Shown: piece by piece, positions 7,455 to 15,604 of the stretch | Position numbering within the stretch: position 1 is the first letter of the stretch | How the letters are laid out: every line of letters starts with the position of its first letter | Translations under genes and position numbers: made by a program | The notes under the pieces: model-generated | The model's database searches: none | Seen by the model: the letters and a program-made list of their open reading frames with translations, nothing else | What the model was told of the DNA's origin: nothing | NCBI RefSeq assembly: GCF_037892425.1 | Contig: NZ_JBBKTT010000001.1 | Span: 3,596,001-3,660,000, forward strand | Length of the DNA stretch: 64,000 nucleotides | Direction of reading: 5' to 3' | From: Lacibacter sp. H375 | GTDB lineage: Bacteria; Bacteroidota; Bacteroidia; Chitinophagales; Chitinophagaceae

Positions 7455-8246
7455 ATGAATATTTTAGATAAGATCATTGTTCAGAAACGAATTGAAGTAG
7501 AGGAGCGTAAAGCAAAAGTGAGTGTAATTGAATTACAGCAGCAACCGTTGTATGCAAGACCGGTTCTTTCGTTGAAACAGTTTCTGCTCGATGATACAAA
7601 GACAGGAATTATTGCAGAGTTTAAACGTCAGTCGCCATCCAAGGGTGTGATCAATGGCAAGGCTGATGTGGTGGAAGTAACAACGGCTTACACAAACAAC
7701 GGTGCATCCTGTTTGAGTGTGTTAACCGATGAACAGTTCTTTGGCGGCAGTACAAACGATCTGCTGAAAGCAAGAGTGAACGAAATCCCTATCTTAAGAA
7801 AAGATTTCATTGTTGATGAATACCAAATCACAGAAGCAAAGGCCATGGGTGCTGATGTGATTTTGCTCATCGCTGCCTGTTTAACCTCTGCAGAAGTAAA
7901 ACGTTTAGCGATCTTTGCTAAATCGCTTGGGCTGGAAGTGTTGCTGGAACTGCATGCAGAAGAAGAACTGGAACATATTTGTGAGGAAACCGAAATTGTT
8001 GGTATCAACAACCGCAATCTTAAAACATTTGAAGTGGATATTGAACGGAGTTTACGCATGGCCAAACAAATTCCGGCGGATAAAATTAAAGTAGCAGAGA
8101 GCGGAATCAGCTCCGTTGAAAATATATTATTGTTCAAAGCAAACGGGTTCAGGGGATTTTTGATCGGTGAAAATTTTATGAAAGAAGAGAATCCCGGAAA
8201 AGCATTTGAACAATTCACCCAACAATTAAAAAAAGCAGAAGCATGA
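7455..8246 (+). CDS. trpC: Indole-3-glycerol-phosphate synthase
   Basis: Closes the indole ring from carboxyphenylamino-deoxyribulose phosphate. A TIM barrel of 263 residues with the family signatures EFKRQSPSKG, SVLTDEQFFGGS, PILRKDFIVDEYQ, the Glu in LLELHAEEELEH, GINNRNLKTFEVD and AESGIS. Monofunctional: the TrpF activity is a separate gene. It starts 2 bases after trpD and overlaps trpF by 4 bases (ATGA), indicating translational coupling. Confidence 0.96.
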   Translation: MNILDKIIVQKRIEVEERKAKVSVIELQQQPLYARPVLSLKQFLLDDTKTGIIAEFKRQSPSKGVINGKADVVEVTTAYTNNGASCLSVLTDEQFFGGSTNDLLKARVNEIPILRKDFIVDEYQITEAKAMGADVILLIAACLTSAEVKRLAIFAKSLGLEVLLELHAEEELEHICEETEIVGINNRNLKTFEVDIERSLRMAKQIPADKIKVAESGISSVENILLFKANGFRGFLIGENFMKEENPGKAFEQFTQQLKKAEA

Positions 8247-8869
8247 ATATTAAAGTTTGCGGTATTACCCAATTGAAACAGGTACAACAGTTAGAAGGAT
8301 TAGATATTGATTTTGTCGGATTTATTTTCGACAAGAATTCTCCCCGTTATGTGGAAGGAAAGCTGGATAAGAAAGAGATCAAGAAAGCGGATTACGACAT
8401 GAAGAAAGTGGGGGTGTTTGTGAATCCATCGTACAGCGATATCCTGGATGCAATTGAAGATTATGGTTTGGATGTGGTGCAACTGCATGGTGAAGAAACG
8501 CCTGAGTTTTGCTCTGATCTCAATGAAGATGTGGAAGTGATCAAAGTATTTCATATTGATGAATCGGTGAAAGATATTGATGGGTTGGTAGCGCCTTATG
8601 ATGAAGCATGTGACTATTATTTGTTTGATACAAAGAGCGGTAATCAGAAAGGTGGCACAGGGAAACAATTCGAATGGGATGTTATTGCAAAAAGTAAAAT
8701 TGAAAAACCGTTTTTCCTGAGTGGTGGTATTGGTATTGAAGATGTTAAACGCATCAAAGCATTTAAGCATCCTGATTTTTATGGTGTGGATGTTAACAGC
8801 AAAGTGGAGAAAGCACCCGGTGAAAAAGATATGAGTTTAGTGTTGCAGTTTAAGTTAGGGATGAAATAG
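8243..8869 (+). CDS. trpF: Phosphoribosylanthranilate isomerase, first copy
   Basis: Catalyses the Amadori rearrangement between the TrpD and TrpC steps. A 208-residue TIM barrel with catalytic Cys6 (KVCGIT), Arg in NSPRYV, VGVFVN, VQLHGEE, catalytic Asp in FDTKSG, the GGTGKQF loop, LSGGI for phosphate and a terminal DVNSKVE in place of the more usual DVSSGVE. The start overlaps trpC. A paralogue follows 86 bases downstream. Its tight coupling to trpC makes this copy the likely housekeeping one. Confidence 0.93.
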   Translation: MNIKVCGITQLKQVQQLEGLDIDFVGFIFDKNSPRYVEGKLDKKEIKKADYDMKKVGVFVNPSYSDILDAIEDYGLDVVQLHGEETPEFCSDLNEDVEVIKVFHIDESVKDIDGLVAPYDEACDYYLFDTKSGNQKGGTGKQFEWDVIAKSKIEKPFFLSGGIGIEDVKRIKAFKHPDFYGVDVNSKVEKAPGEKDMSLVLQFKLGMK

Positions 8870-8917
8870 TCTGAACTGTGATTTGTGAGATGACAGGATT
8901 GTTGGGATGAATAACGA
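8869..8917. repeat. Degenerate simple-repeat patch between the two trpF copies
   Basis: Text-like low-complexity sequence (CTGAACTGTGATTTGTGAG, then GATGACAGGATTGTTGGGATG) with no coding potential on either strand. It resembles the other degenerate patches in this window in style. Confidence 0.4.
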
Positions 8918-8955
8918 TTGCGTTTGCTTACAACCAACCAATTAAGGCAAAGCGT

Positions 8956-9591
8956 ATGAGAATTAAAGTTTGCGGCATGACCGATTTGCAACAGATGCAC
9001 CAATTAGGAGAAATGGGTGTTGAGTTTGCCGGAATGATCTTTTACCACAAATCACCAAGGTTTGTGTTGAAGCATTTAAACGGTGTGCAGGTGAAACGGG
9101 CGAAGCTGAAAGTTTACAAGGTGGGTGTGTTTGTAAATGCGTCGTATGATGAGATCATTAACCATGTAGAGAATTTTGGGTTGGACATGGTACAGTTGCA
9201 TGGTGATGAAACACCGAAGTTCTGTGAAAAGGTATCGGATTATATTTCTGTGATCAAAGCATTCCGTATTACTGATGATGATAATATTCCCTGGAAGATC
9301 AAAGATTATGTGGAAGCGGTGGATATGTATATGTTTGATACGATGGGTGCAGGTTACGGCGGCACGGGAAAAAAGTTTAACTGGAATATGCTCAAAGGCT
9401 TGAACATCGGTAAACCATTTTTCTTAAGTGGAGGCATTGAGCCAACCGATGCAGCAGCCATCAAAGAGTTTGCAAAAGAAGAAGTAGCAAAGGATCTGTT
9501 TGCATTGGATATGAACAGCAAGTTTGAAACAATGCCCGGCATGAAGGATATGGAACTGGTGAAGAAGTTTGTGGGTGAGTTGAGAGGATGA
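8956..9591 (+). CDS. trpF: Phosphoribosylanthranilate isomerase, tandem second copy
   Basis: A second TrpF of 211 residues directly behind the first, roughly 40-50% identical by eye. It keeps catalytic Cys6 (KVCGMT), Arg in KSPRFV, VGVFVN, VQLHGDE, the catalytic Asp (MFDTMG), GGTGKKF and LSGGI, so nothing visible predicts inactivity. It ends DMNSKFE where the first copy has DVNSKVE. The moderate identity argues against a recent duplication. It may have the same activity, act as a backup, or have shifted to a related sugar-phosphate isomerisation. Confidence 0.88.
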   Translation: MRIKVCGMTDLQQMHQLGEMGVEFAGMIFYHKSPRFVLKHLNGVQVKRAKLKVYKVGVFVNASYDEIINHVENFGLDMVQLHGDETPKFCEKVSDYISVIKAFRITDDDNIPWKIKDYVEAVDMYMFDTMGAGYGGTGKKFNWNMLKGLNIGKPFFLSGGIEPTDAAAIKEFAKEEVAKDLFALDMNSKFETMPGMKDMELVKKFVGELRG

Positions 9592-9593
9592 GG

Positions 9594-9622
9594 TTAAGAC
9601 AGAGGCACGGAGACGCAGAAAA
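9594..9622. repeat. AGAGGCACGGAGACGCAGA-type simple repeat
   Basis: A degenerate repeat of GGCACGGAGACGCAG style immediately after the second trpF, in the gap before the propeller gene. No other function is seen. Confidence 0.4.
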
Positions 9623-9652
9623 ATTGAATGTTTTGAAATGATTTTTTGATCA

Positions 9653-10597
9653 ATGAGAGTTGTAGTAATTATTTTATTTAGCCTTTTTACTTTGTTAGCA
9701 AAAGCCCAATCGCCATCTATTCTTGATTTGGTTGTGATTGGTAAGGATACAATTGTTGCATCAACTTATGATATGTCAATAATTGTGTCAAATGATGGCG
9801 GGAAAACGTGGAAGACGACCCAACGTCAATTAATGAAAAAGTTGGGCTTGGATGGTACACGTATTTGGGGTATTGATAGTTGGATCGGAATACACGAGAG
9901 AAGTTATTCCAGACTTTTTTATTCCGATGATATTGGTAAGACATGGAAACAAATCGAGTTAAATACAGGTTTGTTTTTTGCAATGGAGTTTATTGAAATT
10001 GGAGGTAGGCTTTGGATTGTTGATGATCGGGGAAATTTGTGGGAACATAGGAATACAAATGTTGAAACAAGTTTTAGCTGGAAAAAAAGAACAAACTTCG
10101 AAGAATACAATGGAGGATTCGATGTTTATGCTGTAGGGGATACTTATAGCAAAATAACGAGAGATACAATTTGCTTGTTCAATGTTAAAAGCAAGAAGTA
10201 TAGAAAGTATATTAACCCTGTCGAATCTACAAGATTGTCTTTGCATTTGGATAGTACTACTGTCTTTCAGGTGACAAATTCAGGGGCAATGGTTAAAGTT
10301 GACTTGAAAACATTAAAGATTTCTTTGGTTACAAGAATCGAAGATGTAAAATGGCTACAATCGCTGTTATATGTGAACTCTAATTTTTACATTTTAGGGA
10401 GTGAGAGTAAAGGAAATTATGAAGATGCAGTTCTAACTAGGATAAATTCAAAATTTGAGCCTAAAAAAATTGAAGGGCTGAAAGGATTAGATCATGATTT
10501 CTGTTTTATTGATAAATATAAACGGATATGGATTGGCACAACTAAGGGAATGTTTGTACTTGAACCTGGCAGTGATAAATGTAGACAGATTCTATAA
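9653..10597 (+). CDS. Secreted beta-propeller protein with Asp-box repeats, inserted in the trp operon
   Basis: Function unknown. A 314-residue protein with a signal peptide (cleavage likely after LLAKA). It has two clear Asp-box/BNR motifs, SNDGGKTW near residue 46 and SDDIGKTW near 89, typical of sialidase- or sortilin-like propellers. Later strand pairs such as RIWIGTTKGMFVLE suggest more blades. No catalytic sialidase residues were recognised. It lies on the same strand between trpF and trpB, flanked by 61- and 87-base gaps, and looks more AT-rich than its neighbours. An exported protein has no obvious place in Trp synthesis, so it is probably a later insertion. Confidence 0.75.
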   Translation: MRVVVIILFSLFTLLAKAQSPSILDLVVIGKDTIVASTYDMSIIVSNDGGKTWKTTQRQLMKKLGLDGTRIWGIDSWIGIHERSYSRLFYSDDIGKTWKQIELNTGLFFAMEFIEIGGRLWIVDDRGNLWEHRNTNVETSFSWKKRTNFEEYNGGFDVYAVGDTYSKITRDTICLFNVKSKKYRKYINPVESTRLSLHLDSTTVFQVTNSGAMVKVDLKTLKISLVTRIEDVKWLQSLLYVNSNFYILGSESKGNYEDAVLTRINSKFEPKKIEGLKGLDHDFCFIDKYKRIWIGTTKGMFVLEPGSDKCRQIL

Positions 10598-10684
10598 AGA
10601 TGACTAGAATTACAATTCGTACAAGTGTGCGACGCAACAAAAGTTAAATAGTAGCAAAGTAGTTGACTACATAAAGAAATATAT

Positions 10685-11881
10685 ATGGAAACAACATATC
10701 AAAAACCTTCTTCGCAAGGTTATTACGGAAAATTCGGTGGAGCATATATTCCTGAAATGCTGCATCGGAATGTGGAGGAATTGCAGAGCCGATACCTCGA
10801 TATTATGAGCGATGCTGCTTTTCAAAAAGAGTTCAGGGGGTTGCTGAAAGATTATGTCGGTCGTCCTACACCGTTATTTTATGCAAAGCGGTTGAGCAAA
10901 CAATTCAACACAAATATCTGGCTGAAGCGGGAAGATCTTTGTCATACCGGAGCACATAAGATCAATAACACGGTGGGACAAATTTTGCTGGCTGAACGTC
11001 TCGGTAAAAAACGCATCATTGCAGAAACTGGTGCAGGACAACATGGTGTGGCAACTGCAACAGTGTGTGCGTTGAAGGGCGTGGAGTGTATTGTGTACAT
11101 GGGCGAAAAAGATATTGAACGCCAGGCGCCTAATGTGGCTCGTATGAAAATGTTGGGTGCAACAGTGGTGCCTGCAACAAGCGGCAGTAAAACATTAAAA
11201 GATGCAACGAATGAAGCCATTCGTGACTGGATCAATAATCCTAACGATACGCATTACATCATTGGCAGTGTGGTAGGTCCGCATCCTTATCCTGATATGG
11301 TAGCGAAATTTCAAAGTGTGATCAGCGAAGAAATGCGTTGGCAGTTGAAGGAACATACAGGCAACGATTTGCCAACGCATGTAATGGCATGTGTGGGTGG
11401 TGGCAGTAATGCAGCCGGTGCGTTCTATCATTTCTTAGATGAGTTGAGTGTGAAGTTGATCGCCGTTGAAGCAGCAGGCCATGGTGTAAACAGTGGCATG
11501 AGTGCTGCAACAACACAACTTGGTAAACCCGGTGTGTTGCATGGCAGTAAAAGTTTGTTGATGCAAACAGCAGATGGACAGGTGGTGGAGCCGCATAGTA
11601 TTTCGGCCGGTTTGGATTACCCGGGTATTGGTCCAATGCATGCGAATTTGTTTGAAAGTGGACGTGGTATATTTTTAAGTGCAACAGATGAAGAAGCGTT
11701 GGCTGCTGCATTTGAAGTGAGTAAGTTGGAAGGGATTATTCCGGCGTTGGAAACAGCGCATGCGTTTGCAGTGTTGCATAATTATAAGTTTAAAGAAGAC
11801 GACCAGGTGATCATTTGTTTGAGTGGAAGAGGGGATAAGGATCTGGCGACGTATATGAAGGCAATGGAAGGAAGAGTATAG
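10685..11881 (+). CDS. trpB: Tryptophan synthase beta chain
   Basis: Condenses indole with serine to form Trp, using PLP. 398 residues, the standard TrpB length. The PLP lysine is in HTGAHKINNTVGQ. Other signatures are GRPTPLFYA, AETGAGQHGVATA, GSVVGPHPYPDMVA, the phosphate-binding GGGSNAAG and the C-terminal CLSGRGDKDL. The start METTYQKPSSQGYYGKFGG is typical. It is separated from trpF2 by the propeller gene but from trpA by only 26 bases. Confidence 0.97.
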   Translation: METTYQKPSSQGYYGKFGGAYIPEMLHRNVEELQSRYLDIMSDAAFQKEFRGLLKDYVGRPTPLFYAKRLSKQFNTNIWLKREDLCHTGAHKINNTVGQILLAERLGKKRIIAETGAGQHGVATATVCALKGVECIVYMGEKDIERQAPNVARMKMLGATVVPATSGSKTLKDATNEAIRDWINNPNDTHYIIGSVVGPHPYPDMVAKFQSVISEEMRWQLKEHTGNDLPTHVMACVGGGSNAAGAFYHFLDELSVKLIAVEAAGHGVNSGMSAATTQLGKPGVLHGSKSLLMQTADGQVVEPHSISAGLDYPGIGPMHANLFESGRGIFLSATDEEALAAAFEVSKLEGIIPALETAHAFAVLHNYKFKEDDQVIICLSGRGDKDLATYMKAMEGRV

Positions 11882-11907
11882 AATCAAGAACATAGAAGTT
11901 AGAATTT

Positions 11908-12678
11908 ATGAGCAGAATAAAGGATTTGTTTGAACGCAAAAGCAAAAATTTACTGAATGTATATTGTACAGCAGGCTATCCGCAGTTGAACAGTACCGTT
12001 GAAGTAATGAAAGCGCTGCAAGAAAATGGTGCAGATCTCATTGAATTGGGTATGCCGTACAGTGATCCATTAGCTGACGGTCCTGTGATTCAACATAGCA
12101 GTACCATTGCATTAGCAAATGGCATGACCATTGAAACGTTGTTTGCGCAACTGAAAGATGCACGGAAAGAAATTACTGTACCGATCATTTTAATGGGTTA
12201 TATGAATCCTGTGTTGCAGTATGGCTTTGAACGTTTTTGTAAAGATGCGGCGGCTGTTGGTGTGGATGGATTGATCTTGCCTGATCTTCCGGAATATGAA
12301 TTTGAAACGGAGTATGGTGCTGTCATCAAAGCCAATGGTCTGGATTTTATTTTCTTAGTTACTCCTGAAACAAGTGATGAGCGAATTAAACGATTAGATA
12401 GTTTAAGTACAGGTTTTTTATATGCCGTTTCATCTTCATCTACAACAGGTAGTGATAAGAACATGACTGATGTAAATGCTTATCTGCAAAAGTTAAAGGC
12501 AATGCAGTTGAAGAACCCTGTGTTGGTGGGATTTGGTATTAAAGACAAACAGACTTTTGAAACTGCCTGTGCAAATGCTAATGGAGCAATTATTGGTACA
12601 GCATATATCAAGGCTTTGGAAGGAAAGGTTGATGTGGCAGGAACAACAAAAAAGTTTCTGTCCGGAGTGTTAAGTTGA
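11908..12678 (+). CDS. trpA: Tryptophan synthase alpha chain
   Basis: Cleaves indole-3-glycerol phosphate to indole, which tunnels to TrpB. A 256-residue TIM barrel. The catalytic Glu and Asp are in LIELGMPYSDPLADGP. Further signatures are PIILMGYMNPVLQYG, GLILPDLPEYE, FLVTPETSDERI, SSSSTTGSDKN and VGFGIKDKQT. The last base of its stop codon is the first base of the tRNA-Gly gene on the opposite strand, so trpA transcription necessarily runs against that tRNA unless it stops within the gene. Confidence 0.96.
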   Translation: MSRIKDLFERKSKNLLNVYCTAGYPQLNSTVEVMKALQENGADLIELGMPYSDPLADGPVIQHSSTIALANGMTIETLFAQLKDARKEITVPIILMGYMNPVLQYGFERFCKDAAAVGVDGLILPDLPEYEFETEYGAVIKANGLDFIFLVTPETSDERIKRLDSLSTGFLYAVSSSSTTGSDKNMTDVNAYLQKLKAMQLKNPVLVGFGIKDKQTFETACANANGAIIGTAYIKALEGKVDVAGTTKKFLSGVLS

Positions 12679-12750
12679 GCGACAAACGGGACTCGAACCC
12701 GCCACCTCGAGTTTGGGAAACTCGCACTCTACCGGATGAGCTATTGTCGC
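12678..12750 (-). tRNA. tRNA-Gly(CCC)
   Basis: A full 73-base cloverleaf on the reverse strand. The acceptor stem GCGACAA/TTGTCGC has discriminator T. The D arm is GCTC/GAGT, the anticodon stem CGAGT/ACTCG with loop TTCCCAA (anticodon CCC), and the T arm GCGGG-TTCGAGT-CCCGT. It decodes GGG. CCA is not encoded. It lies head-on to trpA (1-base overlap) and 23 bases before hisH on the other strand, so its promoter must lie inside the hisH start region. Confidence 0.95.
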
Positions 12751-12773
12751 TTAAATGATAAAAGAAAGTTACT

Positions 12774-13376
12774 ATGAATTTGGCAATTGTAAAATACAAC
12801 GCAGGAAATATTCAGTCGGTGCTGTTTGCATTGGAACGATTAGGCGTTGATGCAAAAGTGACGGATGATCAGGATGAATTGTTTGCTGCTGATAAAGTGA
12901 TCTTCCCGGGTGTGGGTGCTGCACGAAGTGCTATGGATAGTTTGAAAGAGAAAGGGTTGGATGCTGTTATTAAACAACTGAAGCAACCTGTGCTCGGTAT
13001 TTGTGTGGGTATGCAGTTGCTGTTTGAACATTCGGAGGAAAGTGATACAGCATGTTTGGGAATTATTCCGGCAAAGGTGAAACTGTTCAAGAGTGAAGAG
13101 ATCAGCCCTGACATTCCTATTAAAGTGCCGCAGGTTGGATGGAATGACATTTATAATCTGAAAACCGATCTGTTCAAAGATGTGCCGGAACATAGTTATA
13201 TCTACTACGTACATAGTTATTACGCAGAAATGAATCCGTATTGCATAGCAACATCTAACTACGGATTGGAGTATGCGGGGGCTGTGCAGAAAGATAATTT
13301 TTATGGTGTGCAGTTTCACACTGAGAAGAGTGCTAAAGTTGGCGACCAGATCTTAAAAAATTTTATAGAAAAATAG
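12774..13376 (+). CDS. hisH: Imidazole glycerol phosphate synthase, glutaminase subunit
   Basis: Provides ammonia to HisF for the imidazole ring. A class I amidotransferase of 200 residues with an N-terminus MNLAIVKYNAGNIQSVLFAL, FPGVGAARSAM (oxyanion strand), the Cys nucleophile in GICVGMQLLF, YYVHSYY and the His-Glu pair in VQFHTEKS. It begins 24 bases after the antisense tRNA-Gly and 1 base before hisA. HisF is not in the window, so the partner must be encoded elsewhere. No promoter is obvious, and it may be read from the trp operon. Confidence 0.95.
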   Translation: MNLAIVKYNAGNIQSVLFALERLGVDAKVTDDQDELFAADKVIFPGVGAARSAMDSLKEKGLDAVIKQLKQPVLGICVGMQLLFEHSEESDTACLGIIPAKVKLFKSEEISPDIPIKVPQVGWNDIYNLKTDLFKDVPEHSYIYYVHSYYAEMNPYCIATSNYGLEYAGAVQKDNFYGVQFHTEKSAKVGDQILKNFIEK

Positions 13377-13377
13377 T

Positions 13378-14094
13378 ATGCAGATTATACCAGCCATTGA
13401 CATTATTGACGGGAAATGTGTGCGATTAACAGAAGGAGACTATTCACAAAAGAAAATTTACAACGAACATCCTTTAGAAGTTGCAAAGGAATTTGAAGGT
13501 GCAGGATTACAACGTTTACATTTGGTTGATCTCGATGGCGCAAAAGCAGGCGCCGTTAAGAATTGGAAAGTATTGGAAACAATTACTTCTAAAACTTCAC
13601 TCATTATTGATTTTGGTGGTGGTATTAAACAGGAAGAAGATGTAAAGATAGTTCTCAATTCTGGTGCGGCATTGGCAACAGTTGGAAGTATTGCTGTGAA
13701 AGATGAAACGAAGTTTGTAAGCTGGTTGCAACAATTTGGCGCAGAGAAATTTTTATTAGGTGCTGATGTAAAGAATGAAAAAATTGCTGTAGGCGGTTGG
13801 CTGGAAACAACGGATATCTGGATCTACGATTTCATTGAAAAATATATCAATCATGGTGTGCAGCAGATCTTCTGCACCGATGTAAGTAAAGATGGCCGAC
13901 TCGAAGGGCCATCAACTGAACTCTACAAAAATATCATTCAAAAATTTCCTCATCTGCATTTCATTGCCAGCGGCGGCGTAAGCTCAATGAAAGATCTGGA
14001 TGAATTAGCTGAGATCGGTTGTAATGGTGCTATTGTTGGCAAAGCCATTTATGAAGGCAGAGTAACATTGAATGAATTGAAGAAGTTCAGTTAA
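13378..14094 (+). CDS. hisA: Phosphoribosylformimino-5-aminoimidazole carboxamide ribotide isomerase
   Basis: Amadori isomerase of His synthesis, mechanistically the partner of TrpF. 238 residues. The half-barrel signatures PAIDIIDGKCVRLTEGDY, VDLDGAKAG, FGGGIK, the second catalytic Asp in FCTDVSKDGRLEGPS and the phosphate-binding ASGGVSS all fit HisA. The partial TrpF-like barrel is single-function here because two trpF genes are present. The stop is 1 base from the end of the convergent flippase gene, leaving no room for a terminator. Confidence 0.95.
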   Translation: MQIIPAIDIIDGKCVRLTEGDYSQKKIYNEHPLEVAKEFEGAGLQRLHLVDLDGAKAGAVKNWKVLETITSKTSLIIDFGGGIKQEEDVKIVLNSGAALATVGSIAVKDETKFVSWLQQFGAEKFLLGADVKNEKIAVGGWLETTDIWIYDFIEKYINHGVQQIFCTDVSKDGRLEGPSTELYKNIIQKFPHLHFIASGGVSSMKDLDELAEIGCNGAIVGKAIYEGRVTLNELKKFS

Positions 14095-14095
14095 A

Positions 14096-15589
14096 CTATT
14101 TTCTTCCGAAACGGTTCTTCACAATATCTACAAGCTGCAAAGCATCGGGTGTAAGCTTGAGTGCAAAAACGCCGGCAATAAATATTGCTGCAAACAGACT
14201 GCTGCGAAGAATAATTCCCATCCAGCCAGTCATTTCCTTAAGCAAATAATAACTGATAAAATAGGAGGCAATTCCTGTCAACACAGCAAGAATTGTTTTA
14301 TAGCTGAATGGCTGCAGATTATATCGCTTCCATAAAAATGTATAGCGAACAGCGTTGTAAATAATAAATGCAACCAGGTTTGCGTAGGCACTTCCCTCAA
14401 TACCAAACTTCTTGATCAGTACATAGTTCAATGGTAAACTGATCGACAATAACAAGACACCTGTAAGAAATTCAAACTTCCATTGTGTAGAGGTCATAAT
14501 GATCTGCGAGTTAACACCTGTGCCTGCATCAATAATTCTCGATATACCAAGAATAAAAATAACAGCAAGTCCCGTGCTGTATTGTGATTGAATATCGAGT
14601 AAACGGAATGCATCTCCAATGTTAAGCCATATTCCTCCAAAAATAAAGAGAGCAGCCACTAAGAGGTTAATGGAAGATCGCTGATAGATCCGGTTGATCT
14701 CCTGCATATTTTTATCTTTCCATGCCTGAGATAAAGCAGGCAAAGTAATCGAGATCATGCTGCGTTGTGGTATCTGTATAAGATTCGCAATGTAGGATGA
14801 TAGGGCATAGATGCCTGTTGGTACCAGCCCCATTAAGCTGGCAATAAAAATGCTATCCATCACCTGCGATAAAATAAAAATCACCTGCCCGGAAAAAACG
14901 AACGCTGCAAGTGTCAGCATTTTAGTTTTGAACTTCTTTGTTACACGGCTTACATTAAATGTAAAATGAAGCTGTCCGTTCTTTTTCATTGAAATTGCCA
15001 GCAACACAGCGGTAATCAAAAAACTAAACGAAAACAGTTTGATAAACAGATCAAATTCGAGAAGATTGAATAGGTATAACGCAATCAGTATTGTGGTAAG
15101 TAACCTGAATCCTGTTTCACGGAGAAAAGCCGGGTAAATGGTTTTCCGTGCATTGTTGCTCAATGTTTCAAGAATGGTAAACAACAAAAGCCCCAAACCA
15201 AAAGGGAATACCCATTTGTAATAATCAACAAACAATGGAGAGCGACCGGAAAATTTACGTACGATCAGTGGTTCAAAAACAAGACCTCCGATTACAACTA
15301 AAACAAAACCTGCAAGTACTGTTATTAGAACCCACGTTGCCAAGTCATTTTCTTTTGGAGCAAGATTGTCTTTATAGTAAGGGAAAAATTTATAGATCAC
15401 TGAAATGGTTCCAAGACTTGCAACAGCATACATCAGCTGTCCAACATCAAAGAACAAACGTGTAAGCGCATACTCATCCGGATTAAAAATTCCATTCTTT
15501 GTAAAAAGCCACGTATTAATAAAACCAACAAAAAAGCCTATGTAGATAACAATGCTGGAGATAATGGCTTGTTTCCTGATTTGTCCCAT
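14096..15589 (-). CDS. Polysaccharide/lipid-linked oligosaccharide flippase (Wzx/MATE-like)
   Basis: A 497-residue polytopic protein, about 14 hydrophobic segments, with the arrangement of MATE-superfamily polysaccharide exporters. It begins with QAIISSIVIYIGFFVGFINTW, and each half has a long loop after the fourth helix. Such proteins flip undecaprenyl-linked glycans across the inner membrane, but the substrate cannot be read from sequence. It is encoded 15 bases downstream of the M1 peptidase, so likely co-transcribed. No glycosyltransferases are nearby. Confidence 0.8.
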   Translation of the reverse strand: MGQIRKQAIISSIVIYIGFFVGFINTWLFTKNGIFNPDEYALTRLFFDVGQLMYAVASLGTISVIYKFFPYYKDNLAPKENDLATWVLITVLAGFVLVVIGGLVFEPLIVRKFSGRSPLFVDYYKWVFPFGLGLLLFTILETLSNNARKTIYPAFLRETGFRLLTTILIALYLFNLLEFDLFIKLFSFSFLITAVLLAISMKKNGQLHFTFNVSRVTKKFKTKMLTLAAFVFSGQVIFILSQVMDSIFIASLMGLVPTGIYALSSYIANLIQIPQRSMISITLPALSQAWKDKNMQEINRIYQRSSINLLVAALFIFGGIWLNIGDAFRLLDIQSQYSTGLAVIFILGISRIIDAGTGVNSQIIMTSTQWKFEFLTGVLLLSISLPLNYVLIKKFGIEGSAYANLVAFIIYNAVRYTFLWKRYNLQPFSYKTILAVLTGIASYFISYYLLKEMTGWMGIILRSSLFAAIFIAGVFALKLTPDALQLVDIVKNRFGRK

Positions 15590-15604
15590 ACGTGGCCGAA
15601 GATA

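Noticed and set aside
12608-12799. 63-residue ORF on the reverse strand over the trpA end and the tRNA
   Set aside because: It overlaps the tRNA-Gly gene completely and has no protein-like character.
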